Below, piece after piece: positions 7,545-16,186 of a stretch of DNA of 40,473 nucleotides (positions are counted from its first letter, which is position 1; each line of letters starts with the position of its first letter). The notes under the pieces were generated by a model, which saw only the letters and a list, made by a program, of their open reading frames with translations, was not told the origin of the DNA and did not search any database. The stretch is taken from assembly GCA_016288755.1 (NCBI GenBank), contig JAEELE010000014.1:1-40473 (forward strand), read 5' to 3'. Source of the DNA: Oscillospiraceae bacterium (GTDB lineage: Bacteria; Bacillota; Clostridia; Oscillospirales; Ruminococcaceae). The translations under genes were made by a program, and so were the position numbers.

Positions 7545-9281
7545 ATGAACGGATTCAGCCTGCTGCAGCCCGCTTCGGCGGAGCCCGGATACCGCAGCCT
7601 GCCCGATTCCGTGCTCCACGATCTCGGGCTGGACAGCATCTGCGCCTGTGTGACGGCGGATGCGAAGGAGCAGAAGCTGATTCTGCGCACGCTTTCGCAG
7701 ATGACCGCCGACCCGCGTACCGCAGCATACAGACAGAAGATTTTCGCGGATATTCTGCGGCTGCCGGAATTCCGCGCGCGGATGATCGCTTTGTTTGACC
7801 GCATCGGCTTCATCCGCGAATTTGACAGCAACCACCGTAGCCGCGACGAGATGATCGGGCTGTGGCATCTGCTGCACCGGCTCGACGAGCTTGAACAGTA
7901 TATTCAGTGCATCGAGGAGATGCGGGACTGTCTTGCCGGCACCGATCTGCAGTCGGAGGGGCTGCGCTGCTTCGCGGAATACGTCGAATCGCTCTGGCAG
8001 GACGCCGCCTTCGATGCGATGAAGCAGGACATCGCCGCGCTGAAAAAGCAGACCGCCGACATCCGGAGCGTCACGCTCGGCATCAACGTCAACGAGCGCT
8101 TCGAGGCGGTCAGCATGGGGCTCATCTCGGTCAACAACAAATACTTCAAAAAATCCGGCATCGTGCGCAATTTCGCCAATGCGATCGCCGCCGGAAACGG
8201 CATTCAGGACGGCAATGACTGGAACGGCGACATGCACTTCCAGCCGGTCGGGCGCGAGAATGCGGGAGAGCTGACGGCGTTTCTCGAGCGGCAGGCGAGC
8301 TTCAAGAGCATCGGCGCAGCAGCCCATGCGGACGCCGCCACGCGCGAGACGATCGTCAGCACCGCAGAGGGCGACAGCACCCGCAGCACGACCTATTATC
8401 TCGAGGGCGTCATCAACAGAATGCTCGACGCGATCGTCCGCCGCCTGCGCGACACGCTGACCAGATACGCGAATATCGCGATTGTCGATCTCTCGCGCCT
8501 GCTGCCGGAATTCATCTACTATATCCGGTTTGCGGAATTCATCGAAGCCAAGCGGGCGGAGGGGATGACCTTCTGTGAAGCGGAGGTTCTGCCGCAGGAC
8601 GCCGCCTGTTCGATGCAGGCAGCGGGCTTTTACAATCTGCGGCTCGCCGTCAACAGCACCGACCCGGCGCAGATCGTCTGCAATGATCTGGTGTTCGACC
8701 CGCAGCACACGGTCTATATCCTCACCGGCGCGAACCGCGGCGGCAAGACGACCGTCACACAGGCGATCGGTCAGCTCTTCGCACTGGCACAGGGCGGGAT
8801 ATTTGTTCCCGCAGCGAAATTTGCATACAAGCCCGCGGACTGCATCTGTACGCATTTCCCGGCGGACGAGGAAAAGACCGCGGACCTCGGCAGGCTCGGC
8901 GAGGAATGCGTGCGCTTCCGCGAGATGTACATGCGCTGCACCGCATCGAGCCTGATGCTGCTGAATGAGACATTCTCGACGACCTCCTTTGAGGAGGGCT
9001 TCTACATTGCGCGGGATTCGGTCAAGGCGCTGCTGAAAAAGCGCGTTCGGACGCTCTACAACACCCACATGCACAAGCTCGCAGCGGAAGCCGCCGCCAT
9101 GACCGCAGAAGCGGACGGTGCAGGCGCCGCGTCGCTGACCGTGCAGAGCGAAAACGGCGTAAGGTCGTTCCGGATCGCGGTGGCTCCGCCGGAGGGCATG
9201 TCCTACGCGCGGGATATTGCGGAGAAATACGGCGTGACCTACGAGATGCTCGTCGGCGGAGGAGTGAGAAATGAGGAGTGA
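7545..9281 (+). CDS. MutS-like ATPase lacking mismatch-recognition domains
   Basis: 578 residues. The C-terminal half is a MutS-type ABC ATPase: Walker A GANRGGKTT (395-403, K401), a signature-like segment, and a Walker B of LMLLNETFSTTSF with Asn in place of the usual Asp before the catalytic Glu475. I recall that variant from MutS-like proteins outside MutS1. The N-terminal half is helical and has no Phe-x-Glu mismatch-binding motif, so this is not a canonical repair MutS. It could act on recombination or DNA structure. ATG at 7545 with AAGGGGTG upstream. The last residues (VRNEE) and stop are written by the adjoining heptad repeat, so the original C-terminus may have been altered. Confidence 0.8.
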   Translation: MNGFSLLQPASAEPGYRSLPDSVLHDLGLDSICACVTADAKEQKLILRTLSQMTADPRTAAYRQKIFADILRLPEFRARMIALFDRIGFIREFDSNHRSRDEMIGLWHLLHRLDELEQYIQCIEEMRDCLAGTDLQSEGLRCFAEYVESLWQDAAFDAMKQDIAALKKQTADIRSVTLGINVNERFEAVSMGLISVNNKYFKKSGIVRNFANAIAAGNGIQDGNDWNGDMHFQPVGRENAGELTAFLERQASFKSIGAAAHADAATRETIVSTAEGDSTRSTTYYLEGVINRMLDAIVRRLRDTLTRYANIAIVDLSRLLPEFIYYIRFAEFIEAKRAEGMTFCEAEVLPQDAACSMQAAGFYNLRLAVNSTDPAQIVCNDLVFDPQHTVYILTGANRGGKTTVTQAIGQLFALAQGGIFVPAAKFAYKPADCICTHFPADEEKTADLGRLGEECVRFREMYMRCTASSLMLLNETFSTTSFEEGFYIARDSVKALLKKRVRTLYNTHMHKLAAEAAAMTAEADGAGAASLTVQSENGVRSFRIAVAPPEGMSYARDIAEKYGVTYEMLVGGGVRNEE

Positions 9282-9345
9282 GAAGTGAGGAGTTGTTCCT
9301 CCTCCCTCCTACATCCTCCCTGAACTACGCCATTTCTCACTTCAC
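9262..9345. repeat. Heptad-arm intergenic repeat, copy 2 (short form)
   Basis: GAGGAGTGAGAAATGAGG and further 7-bp units run from inside the MutS-like gene's 3' end to GAGTTGTTCC (about 9291-9300). They are followed by complementary pyrimidine units CTCCTCC, CTCCTAC and CTCCCTG, then ATTTCTCACTTCAC. It is an inverted arrangement with almost no core. It supplies the last codons and TGA of the upstream gene. Confidence 0.8.
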
Positions 9346-9347
9346 AT

Positions 9348-9390
9348 AAAAAAACACCCCGCCCCCTGTCATTGCGGCAGAGAGCGGGTT
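9348..9390 (-). terminator. Terminator of the sulfhydrylase gene
   Basis: On the minus strand an imperfect GC-rich stem (arms about 9356-9368 and 9378-9390) is followed by seven T (complement of 9348-9354). It lies 20 bases after the stop at 9411. Confidence 0.65.
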
Positions 9391-9410
9391 ATTTGTATAT
9401 ATGCAGGGAT

Positions 9411-10676
9411 TTATCTGACAGCCTCGAATGCCTGCGTCAGATCGGCGATGATGTCCTCGACATTCTCGAGTCCGACCGACAGGCGGATCATGCCCGCGTT
9501 GATGCCCGCGGCGACCAGCTGCTCATCGGTGAGCTGACGGTGCGTTTCGGATGCCGGATGCAGCACACAGGTGCGGATATCCGCGACGTGCACCACATTC
9601 GAGGCGAGCTTGAGCGAATCCATCCAGTGCATCGCGGTCTCGCGCCCGCCCTTGATGACGAACGAAATGACACCGCTGCAGCCGTCAGGCAGATAGGTCT
9701 TTGCGCGCTCGTGATAGGCGTCGCCCTCGAGCCCCGGATAGCTGACCGACTCGACCTCCGGACGCGCCGCAAGGAATTCCGCGACCTGCTGCGCGTTGAT
9801 GCAGTACTGCTTCATGCGCACGGCGAGGGTCTCGAGCCCCAGATTGAGGTAGAATGCCGCAGTCGCGCTCGGATAGCAGCCAAAATCACGCATGAGCTGC
9901 ATTCTGCACTTGATGATGTACGCCATGTTGCCGAAGCTCTCGACGTATTTCACGCCGTGATAGCTCTCGTCGGGCTCGGTGAATTCCGGGAATTTGCCGT
10001 TGTCCCACGGGAAGGTGCCGCAGTCGACGATGACGCCGCCGCCCTGCACCGCGTGTCCGTCCATGTATTTGGTCGTCGAGTGCACGACGACGTCTGCACC
10101 GAACTCCTTCGGGCGGCAGAGGATCGGGGTCGGGAAGGTGTTGTCGATGATGAGCGGCAGACCGTTATCATGCGCAAAATCGGCAAACTTTCTGATATCG
10201 AGCACGGCGAGCGCCGGGTTTGCGAGCGTCTCGCCGAAGACGCAGCGGGTGTTCGGTTTGATCGCCTTCTGCAGCTCCTCGCGGGAAGCCTCCTGATCGA
10301 CGAAGATGCACTCGATGCCGAAGCGCTTGAGCGTGACGGCGAAGAGGTTGACCGTGCCGCCGTAGATCGTGCCGGTGGAGATAAAGCTGTCGCCGGCGGA
10401 GCAGACATTGAGGATCGAGAGGAGCGATGCCGCCTGCCCGCTCGTCGTGCACATGGCAGCGACGCCGCCCTCGAGCGCTGCGATCTTCTTTTCGATCGCG
10501 TCGACGGTGGGGTTTGCAAAGCGCGAATACATCGGCTCGGTCGGCATATCGAAGAGTGCGGCGATATGCGCGGTGGAATCAAAGGTGTAGGTCGTGCTCT
10601 GCACGATCGGGACGACTCTGGGGTCGCCGTTTTTGGGGGTATAGCCTGCATGCAGGCACTGGGTCTCGAGCTTCAT
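9411..10676 (-). CDS. O-acetylhomoserine sulfhydrylase-type PLP enzyme
   Basis: 421 residues of the Cys/Met-metabolism PLP family. The start MKLETQCLHAGY and the motif SRFANPTVDAIEKKIAALEGG are typical of O-acetylhomoserine (thiol)-lyases. The PLP Schiff-base lysine is K203 in HSTTKYMDGHA, and the phosphate-binding TSGQAA is near residue 78. The predicted reaction is O-acetylhomoserine plus sulfide to homocysteine in methionine synthesis, or the related cysteine-salvage step. Cystathionine gamma-lyase activity cannot be excluded by eye, but length and motifs favour MetY. ATG at 10676 with AGGAG upstream. It is monocistronic: its own consensus promoter and terminator bracket it. No S-box or T-box fits in the roughly 40-base leader. 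Confidence 0.87.
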   Translation of the reverse strand: MKLETQCLHAGYTPKNGDPRVVPIVQSTTYTFDSTAHIAALFDMPTEPMYSRFANPTVDAIEKKIAALEGGVAAMCTTSGQAASLLSILNVCSAGDSFISTGTIYGGTVNLFAVTLKRFGIECIFVDQEASREELQKAIKPNTRCVFGETLANPALAVLDIRKFADFAHDNGLPLIIDNTFPTPILCRPKEFGADVVVHSTTKYMDGHAVQGGGVIVDCGTFPWDNGKFPEFTEPDESYHGVKYVESFGNMAYIIKCRMQLMRDFGCYPSATAAFYLNLGLETLAVRMKQYCINAQQVAEFLAARPEVESVSYPGLEGDAYHERAKTYLPDGCSGVISFVIKGGRETAMHWMDSLKLASNVVHVADIRTCVLHPASETHRQLTDEQLVAAGINAGMIRLSVGLENVEDIIADLTQAFEAVR

Positions 10677-10720
10677 ATTGATTCTCCTTCTGTTTGCATT
10701 TGTGGATACCCACTGCTACT

Positions 10721-10749
10721 ATTATACCGCTTTTCCCGTAGATTGTCAA
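10721..10749 (-). promoter_or_regulatory. Consensus promoter of the sulfhydrylase gene
   Basis: A perfect TTGACA (complement of 10744-10749), 17-bp spacer and perfect TATAAT (complement of 10721-10726) on the minus strand. The expected leader is about 38 bases. Confidence 0.85.
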
Positions 10750-10781
10750 TCTGAAAATGAAAGCCGCGCGCCGGAAAGGCG

Positions 10782-11984
10782 TCACTGCTGACCGTCCGCG
10801 TCGAGATACTGCCGCCCGATCAGCATTTTGATATACTGCTTGGCGGTTCTCGGCGAGAGCCCGGAGCCGTCGGCGGCAAACTGCTCCGCACCGGCACAGA
10901 GCTCCTCCTCGGGAATCTCCAGCCCGGCGAGCTCTGCGAACCGCAGCACCGCTTCGAGATATCCGGCGCGGTCGGGGCGGGCAAACCGGATGCGCAGCCC
11001 GAACCGGTCCGGGAATGAGCGCAGCTCCTGCACGGCGTCGGCGCGGCTGCCCTCTGCCGGGACGCGCACCAAATGCTGCAGATTGCTCGTCGCGACAATG
11101 ACGGCATTGTCCGCCTGCGCAACGACCGAGCCCTCGAGCATCGCCTTGAGCGCGCTGAACCGCTCGCTGTCCGCTGCAAACGACAGATCGTCAATGAACA
11201 GGATAAACTTGAGCGGATTCCCGCTGATCTCGTCCATGATCAGCGGCAGATCGCGCAGCTGCTCCTTGTAGATCTGGATCATGCGAAGCCCCTGCGGCGC
11301 ATACTCGTTGACCACTGCCTTGACCGACGAGGATTTGCCCGTGCCCGCCTCGCCGTAGAGCAGCACATTCTGCGCGGGACGCCCGTGCAGCAGTGCGAGC
11401 GTATTGCCGATCAGGGCGGCGCGCTCCTGCTCGTAGCCGAAGAGGTCGGAGAGGCGGATGCGGTCGGGATGCAGCACCGGAACGGTCTGTCCGTCGCGGA
11501 AGAGCAGCATCGGCGACTGTGCGTATTTGCCGTAGCCGAATTCCGAGATCCTGCGCATGCGCTCGGCAAACGCGGCGCCGAAGTCGATCTCCGAGACCGT
11601 CCACTCCGGCAGAATGCCGTAATACGAGATCTCCTTCTGCAGCTCGGCGGGCTTGATGCGCGAGAGCCGCTGCAAAATCAGCAGCTCATTCTGGACGCAG
11701 GCGGTCAGGCGCTCGTCGGGGGTCTCTCCCGCGCCGATGCAGCGCACATAGAAATTGTCGTCCTCGAGCACGAGCTTTAAGATGAAATCGGTCAGGCTGG
11801 TGCTGCGCGGATAGAGCCGCGAGACAAATTCGGTATACTGCCGCAGCTGGATGAGCGGGTCGGTTGTTTCGGTGTCGAGCAGCGCGCGCAGCGGCAGCAT
11901 GACCTCATTGGTCAGCAGCCTGCGGAACACGACAAGTGAATTGAGCGAGAGCTCAAGCTCCTGCAGCTTTTTGTTTCTGCCCAT
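10782..11984 (-). CDS. DUF815-family AAA+ ATPase
   Basis: 400 residues. A helical N-terminal region of about 190 residues precedes a single AAA+ domain: Walker A GEAGTGKSS (211-219, K217), Walker B LFIDDLSF (D265, D266), a sensor-1-like VIVATSNLQHL and an arginine-containing PDRFGLRIRF segment. The order and motifs match the DUF815 family, predicted P-loop ATPases of unsettled function found across Firmicutes and Proteobacteria. TTAGGAGA lies about nine bases before the ATG. It lies upstream of, and on the same strand as, the sulfhydrylase gene, but that gene has its own strong promoter, so a shared role is not implied. Cytosolic; partner unknown. Confidence 0.85.
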   Translation of the reverse strand: MGRNKKLQELELSLNSLVVFRRLLTNEVMLPLRALLDTETTDPLIQLRQYTEFVSRLYPRSTSLTDFILKLVLEDDNFYVRCIGAGETPDERLTACVQNELLILQRLSRIKPAELQKEISYYGILPEWTVSEIDFGAAFAERMRRISEFGYGKYAQSPMLLFRDGQTVPVLHPDRIRLSDLFGYEQERAALIGNTLALLHGRPAQNVLLYGEAGTGKSSSVKAVVNEYAPQGLRMIQIYKEQLRDLPLIMDEISGNPLKFILFIDDLSFAADSERFSALKAMLEGSVVAQADNAVIVATSNLQHLVRVPAEGSRADAVQELRSFPDRFGLRIRFARPDRAGYLEAVLRFAELAGLEIPEEELCAGAEQFAADGSGLSPRTAKQYIKMLIGRQYLDADGQQ

Positions 11985-12034
11985 GAATCCAAATCTCCTA
12001 AAATCAATATACTGGTTTTCGCGGAATGAGAAGG

Positions 12035-12325
12035 GAGGAGGGAGCAGGTCGAGTCAGGAGTGAGAAGTGAGGAGTGAGAAATGGTTCCGTCACTTTCATT
12101 CCTGCCGCTGATTGAGAAAAATACTGGGAGCCGTTACGCTATAAGAAGGCGCGCCGGCGCCGTGGTTATGATGAAATTGGGAGGCTCCGCAAAAGGTCTC
12201 CGGAGGGAAATGCCCCGTTTGCTTGCAAACATGGGGCTCCGCGCCGGAACAACTCCTCACTCCTCACTCCTCACTCCTCACTCCGAACTCCTAACTTGCC
12301 ATTCCTCATTTCTCACTTCTCATTT
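12035..12325. repeat. Heptad-arm intergenic repeat, copy 3 (fullest copy)
   Basis: The gap 11985-12328 has no gene. The left arm reads TCAGGAG, TGAGAAG, TGAGGAG, TGAGAAA and then GGTTCCG (to about 12087). The core shares blocks with copy 1 (GCCGCTGATTGAGAA, AAGGCGCGCCGGCGCCG, GGGAGGCTCCGCAAAA, CCCCGTTTGCTTGCAAACA followed by GGGG). The right arm begins CGGAACAA (12245) and continues as about ten 7-bp units, four of them exactly CTCCTCA, to 12325. The two arms are complementary, so the whole unit could fold as one long stem capped by core hairpins. Confidence 0.9.
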
Positions 12326-12328
12326 TCT

Positions 12329-13402
12329 TTACAGTTTGGAGAGAAGCTTTGCGGTCATCTCCGTGCAGGAGAGCGGCTCGCCCGGCATCTGCCCGAGCAG
12401 GTCTGCCGTGCGGTATCCCGCGTCGAGCACGCTGCCGACCGCCGCTTCGATCGCGTCAGCCTCGGCGGAAAGCCCGAGCGAATAGCGCAGCAGCATCGCC
12501 GCGGAGAGCACCGTCGCGATCGGATTCGCCCTGTTCTGTCCCGCGATATCGGGCGCAGAGCCGTGGATCGGCTCATACATGCCGCGTGTGCCGTCCCCGA
12601 GCGACGCCGAGGGCAGCATGCCGATCGAGCCCGTGATCTGCGACGCCTCATCCGAGAGGATATCGCCGAACATGTTGGAGGTCACGATCACGTCGAACTG
12701 CGCCGGGTCGCGCACCAGCTGCATCGCGGCATTGTCGACCAGCAGATCGCTGTATGCGATATCGGGGTATTCCGCCGCAAGACGGTGCATCGTTCTGCGC
12801 CAGAGCCGCGAGGTTTCGAGCACATTTGCCTTGTCGATGCTCGTGACGCGCCCTCTGCGCTTTTTTGCGGCAGCAAAGGCGGCGCGCCCGATGCGCTCGA
12901 TCTCATACACGCTGTAGCATTCGGTGTCAAAGGCTTCCTCGCCGAATTTTCCCTCGCGGCAGCCGCGCTCGCCGAAATAGATGCCGCCGGTCAGCTCGCG
13001 CACGATCAGCAGGTCGACGCCCTTGCCGGTGATCTCCGGACGCAGCGGCGAGGCATCGCGCAGCGCGGGATAGATTTTCGCCGGGCGCAGATTCGTGTAG
13101 AGCCCGAGTGCCGCGCGGATGCCCAGCAGCGCCTTTTCCGGTCTCAGCTCCGCGGGCCGGCTGTCCCATTTGGGTCCGCCGACCGCTCCGAGCAGCACGC
13201 TGTCGCTTCTGAGGCAGCCGTCGACGGTCTCCTGCGGGAGCGGCTGTCCGGTCCGGTCGATCGCCGCGCCGCCGATCAGATAATCGGTGAACGCAAAGCT
13301 GTGCCCGTATTTCTGTCCGATGGTTTCCAGCACGGAAACGGCGCTTTCCACGATCTCCGGTCCGATGCCGTCGCCCTTCAACAGCGCGATCTGATAGTTC
13401 AT
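12329..13402 (-). CDS. leuB: 3-Isopropylmalate dehydrogenase
   Basis: 357 residues, the usual LeuB length. Diagnostic segments are [11 protein letters not shown] at the N-terminus, GAVGGPKWD (about 93-101), [28 protein letters not shown] with the catalytic Lys/Asp region, and [13 protein letters not shown] with the metal-binding aspartates. It oxidises and decarboxylates 3-isopropylmalate with NAD+ in leucine synthesis. ATG at 13402 with GGGGG eight bases upstream. It is the last leucine gene in this strand's run but is separated from leuD by an LRR and a CbrC-like gene and by repeats, so it may not share the leuA transcript. The stop TAA is followed after four bases by heptad units. Confidence 0.95.
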   Translation of the reverse strand: MNYQIALLKGDGIGPEIVESAVSVLETIGQKYGHSFAFTDYLIGGAAIDRTGQPLPQETVDGCLRSDSVLLGAVGGPKWDSRPAELRPEKALLGIRAALGLYTNLRPAKIYPALRDASPLRPEITGKGVDLLIVRELTGGIYFGERGCREGKFGEEAFDTECYSVYEIERIGRAAFAAAKKRRGRVTSIDKANVLETSRLWRRTMHRLAAEYPDIAYSDLLVDNAAMQLVRDPAQFDVIVTSNMFGDILSDEASQITGSIGMLPSASLGDGTRGMYEPIHGSAPDIAGQNRANPIATVLSAAMLLRYSLGLSAEADAIEAAVGSVLDAGYRTADLLGQMPGEPLSCTEMTAKLLSKL

Positions 13403-13431
13403 ATGTTAATCCCCCGTTTTCGATAATATAA

Positions 13432-13632
13432 GTCAGAAGTTCGGAGTGAGCAGTTGTTCCGTCACCTTCACTTCTGCTGCTGATTGCGTGAACACTGGGA
13501 GCATTGACCCCAAAGAAGACGTCAGCGCCGTGCAGTTACACCGCTTGGGAGGCTCCGCGAACATGTACCCGGAGGGAATTGCCCGCGCGGGCTCCGCGCT
13601 CACTGCGAACCTGTCCCTCTGCTTCTTGTGAC
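13432..13632. repeat. Heptad-arm intergenic repeat, copy 4 (diverged core)
   Basis: The left arm AGTCAGAAGTTCGGAGTGAG leads into GTTGTTCCGTCAC, then CACTTCTGCTGCTGATTG, CTGGGAGCATTGAC, GGGAGGCTCCGCG and GGAGGGAATTGCCCG. These are the same ordered blocks as copies 1 and 3. The right side reaches into the 3' end of the LRR gene, whose final residues and TGA (in GCAGTGAGC) are repeat sequence. Confidence 0.8.
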
Positions 13633-14835
13633 GACCTTCACATGCGGCGAATACTGAAATGCATATTCTCCGATCTCCGTGCCCGCCGCAACAGAGACCG
13701 TCTGCAGCGAATCGCAGGAGGTGAACGCGCCGTTTTTGACCTCCCGCACGCTGCCGGGGAGCGTGATCTCCTTCAGCGATACGCACATGTGGAATGTGCC
13801 GGATTCGATCGCGGGAATGCCCTCCGGCAGATGCACCTCCGTCAGCGCTCTGCACATACAGAACAGGCTCGCGGGAAGCAGCTTCACACTGTCAGGGATC
13901 GTCACGGCTTTCAGATTGCAGCCGGAAAAGGCGTCTTTGCCGATCTCGGTCACGCTGTCCGGAATCGTCAGCGTGCGCATCTGCGTGCAGCCGTCAAATG
14001 CCCGTGCGCCGATCTTCGTCACATTTGCGGGGATCGCAAATTCCGTGAAGCCGCAGCAGCTCCCGAACACGCGCTCAGGCAGCTCTGTCACGCCGCGCGG
14101 AATATGAACCGGCGCAATTTCTGTACACCGGTAGAACGCCCACGCGCCGAACGCGGTCACGCTCTCCGGCACTGTGATGCGCGTCAGCTTGTCGCAGTAG
14201 GCGAATGCATGTGCGCCGACCGCGGTCACGCCCCCGGGAATCACGACCTCGCCGGTTTTCCCGATCGGACAGAATACGACCGACTGCATGCTTTTGGTAT
14301 ACACCACGCCGTCAAGTGCGCAGAACGCGGGATTTTCCGCATCGACGGTGATCTCCGTCAGCGCATTGCAGCGATAGAACGCATCTGTTTCCAATACGGT
14401 CAGCGATGCGGGAAAATGCAGCCTGCTGAGCGATTTGCAGCCCCAAAACGCCTTTTCGCCGATGCGCTGCACGGTATCGGAAAGCGTGATCTCGCTGAGC
14501 GCTTCGCAGCCGCCGAAGGTGTCGCGGCGCAGCTCGGACACGCCGTGCGGAATGCGGACCGCGGTCAGTGATGCACATTCCTCAAAGGCATTCCCGCCGA
14601 TGAAATCCGCACAGTCGGGCAGCGTGAGCTCCGCCAGCGCCGCGCACCCGATGAATGCACGGTCGCCGATCTTCGTGACGCTCTGCGGCAGTGTGACGCT
14701 GCGGATTTTATATTTGTTTTTGAAGGCATAGCTGCCGATCTCGGTCACGCCGTCGGGCACGGTGACGGTGTCCGAACGACCGGTGTATTTCTGCAGCACG
14801 CCGTTCTCAATCTGAAAGCCTGAAATTTCACTCAT
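13600..14835 (-). CDS. BspA-type leucine-rich-repeat protein (LRR_5), no signal peptide
   Basis: 411 residues from ATG 14835 (AAGGG eight bases upstream). The earlier in-frame Met lies in repeat sequence and has no ribosome site. About 14-15 copies of a 22-24-residue unit of the form SVTKIGDRAFIGCAALAELTLP run the whole length (BspA/Treponema pallidum LRR family). No N-terminal signal peptide, transmembrane helix or sorting signal is visible, so it is predicted to be cytosolic or to lack a recognised export route, unlike many surface BspA proteins. The role is probably protein binding; the partner is unknown. It interrupts the leuD-leuB order and is flanked by repeat copies on both sides, suggesting insertion. 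Confidence 0.88.
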   Translation of the reverse strand: MSEISGFQIENGVLQKYTGRSDTVTVPDGVTEIGSYAFKNKYKIRSVTLPQSVTKIGDRAFIGCAALAELTLPDCADFIGGNAFEECASLTAVRIPHGVSELRRDTFGGCEALSEITLSDTVQRIGEKAFWGCKSLSRLHFPASLTVLETDAFYRCNALTEITVDAENPAFCALDGVVYTKSMQSVVFCPIGKTGEVVIPGGVTAVGAHAFAYCDKLTRITVPESVTAFGAWAFYRCTEIAPVHIPRGVTELPERVFGSCCGFTEFAIPANVTKIGARAFDGCTQMRTLTIPDSVTEIGKDAFSGCNLKAVTIPDSVKLLPASLFCMCRALTEVHLPEGIPAIESGTFHMCVSLKEITLPGSVREVKNGAFTSCDSLQTVSVAAGTEIGEYAFQYSPHVKVVTRSRGTGSQ

Positions 14836-14874
14836 TGCAAATGCCCTTTCAAGAATTGTGCAGATATGCGCATG

Positions 14875-14966
14875 CTCCGATCCCATTGGGAGCATTACAC
14901 CGCAAAAAGGCGCGCCGTCGGCGGGGAGCCCCGTGTTTGCGGGCAAACGGGGGCATTTCCCTCCGC
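14875..14966. repeat. Fragment of the intergenic repeat core
   Basis: Contains TTGGGAGCATTACACCGC, AAAAAGGCGCGCCG, and the arm pair CCCCGTGTTTGCG / GCAAACGGGG, followed by ATTTCCCTCCG. These resemble the core blocks of copies 1, 3 and 4 without heptad arms. It lies between the CbrC-like and LRR genes. Confidence 0.6.
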
Positions 14967-14968
14967 CT

Positions 14969-15532
14969 TTAGTCCGGGTCTACTGTGATGAAATGTGTGC
15001 CGCAGTGACGGCAGCGGAACAGGAAGCACTGCACATGCCCGTGCCGGTGCGTGTACTCGCGCGCAAATGTGAATGAGCCGTTGATCTTCTCATCAAAGGT
15101 GTCCGCGATCTCGTCGGCGAGCCCCATCTCCTCGATCTCCTTCCAGCCCACGGAGCCGAGAAATGCGCAGTAATCGCCGCAGTGCGTGTACCAGTACGGC
15201 TCCTGCCAGCAGTAATAGCCGGGCGTGCGGTGCAGCCACTCGTCCCGCGCTGCCGGATCGGCGGGGCGTTCGCCGACAAGCTCATCCGCCTGAAACACGC
15301 ACTGGAATTTCTCTGCCGCCGAGCCGTCCGCGATGCAGTCCGGGCAGACAAAGTCCATGCGCTCATACGGCCATTCGTCGTCGTCGGGAACGCGCACATC
15401 GCAGTCGCCGTAGAACGGACCGTCATACCAGATGTCGGTCTGCCTGCCGCAGCAGCAGCAGGTTTTGATCTCGCCCTGACGGAACATTTCCGTTCCGAGC
15501 GGGTCGGGATGATATTTGAATTTCGGTATCAT
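14969..15532 (-). CDS. CbrC-like (UPF0167) protein
   Basis: 187 residues, close to family length. The start IPKFKYHPDPLGTEMF and the body WYDGPFYGD, FVCPDCIADG, CWQEPYWYTHCGDYCAFLG match the UPF0167/CbrC family. A run of cysteines near residue 25 (TCCCCGRQ), CPDC, and the terminal CRHCG suggest bound zinc. In E. coli cbrC is linked to CreBC control and colicin E2 tolerance; molecular function is not established. ATG at 15532 with CGGAGG six bases upstream. Located between leuD and the LRR gene, it has no evident role in leucine synthesis. Cytosolic; no signal peptide. Confidence 0.85.
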   Translation of the reverse strand: MIPKFKYHPDPLGTEMFRQGEIKTCCCCGRQTDIWYDGPFYGDCDVRVPDDDEWPYERMDFVCPDCIADGSAAEKFQCVFQADELVGERPADPAARDEWLHRTPGYYCWQEPYWYTHCGDYCAFLGSVGWKEIEEMGLADEIADTFDEKINGSFTFAREYTHRHGHVQCFLFRCRHCGTHFITVDPD

Positions 15533-15552
15533 AACAAACCTCCGATTCAGTA

Positions 15553-15700
15553 CAAGTCAGGAGTGAGGACGGCGGGATTCGCAGGCAAGAAGTAGGAGGG
15601 AGGAGAGGAGTTGTTCCGCTCCGTTTTTCACACGCTCATTTCTCATTTTCAGCACAGATAACAGAAGTGCCGGAACAACTCCTCACTTCTCATTTCAAAT
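15553..15700. repeat. Heptad-arm intergenic repeat, copy 5 (different core)
   Basis: Left arm AGTCAGGAGTGAGGAC and later GTAGGAGGGAGGAGAGG run into GAGTTGTTCCG (about 15605-15616). The right side is its exact reverse complement, CGGAACAACTC at about 15672-15682, then CTCACTTCTCATTTC up to the stop codon of leuD. The short core between them is unlike copies 1 and 3. Confidence 0.85.
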
Positions 15701-16186
15701 GAGTCCTTGGGAAATCGCATGGACCAGCCCGCCTGCTTGGATGATCTGCTGGATGAACGGCGGGAAGGGCACGGTCTCAAATTCCGCGCCGGTCGTCAGG
15801 TCGCGGATGATGCCCGCGTCGAGATCAGCCTCGACCCGGTCGCCGTCTGCGATCGCATCGGCGGCGGCGGGGCATTCCACGATCGCCAAGCCGATGTTGA
15901 TCGCGTTACGGTAGAAGATACGCGCAAAGCTCCTTGCGATCACCAGCGAGATGCCGCTCGCCTGAATCGCGATCGGCGCGTGCTCCCGCGAGGAGCCGCA
16001 GCCGAAATTCTCACCCGCCGCCATGATATCGCCCGGCTGCACGCGCGTGCGGAAGGAAAGGTCGATATCCTCCATGCAGTGCTCCGCGAGCGCCTGCGGG
16101 TCGCCGGTGTTGAGATACCGCGCCGGAATGATGACGTCGGTATCGACATTGTCGCCGTATTTCAGCACATTTCCCGTGTATTTCAT
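15695..16186 (-). CDS. leuD: 3-Isopropylmalate dehydratase small subunit
   Basis: 163 residues, the short LeuD form found in bacteria with a 420-residue LeuC. Motifs: [15 protein letters not shown] at the N-terminus and [17 protein letters not shown] in the middle, the swivelling-domain substrate loop of the aconitase family. With LeuC it converts 2-isopropylmalate to 3-isopropylmalate. The ATG at 16186 overlaps the leuC stop (ATGA) and has GGGAGGT upstream; a longer in-frame reading lies inside leuC and is rejected. The TGA is immediately followed by AAATGAGAAGTGAGG of repeat copy 5, so the repeat begins at the stop. Confidence 0.95.
   Translation of the reverse strand: MKYTGNVLKYGDNVDTDVIIPARYLNTGDPQALAEHCMEDIDLSFRTRVQPGDIMAAGENFGCGSSREHAPIAIQASGISLVIARSFARIFYRNAINIGLAIVECPAAADAIADGDRVEADLDAGIIRDLTTGAEFETVPFPPFIQQIIQAGGLVHAISQGLI

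Noticed and set aside
7545..9281. Canonical DNA mismatch repair MutS
   Set aside because: At 578 residues it lacks the mismatch-recognition and connector domains and the Phe-x-Glu motif; only the ATPase half resembles MutS.
10677..10720. SAM or T-box riboswitch upstream of the sulfhydrylase gene
   Set aside because: The leader of about 38 bases is too short, and no conserved stems are present.
12035..12325. Possible CRISPR array in the heptad repeats
   Set aside because: Units are 7 bp in direct contact with no spacers, arms are inverted, and no cas genes are nearby.
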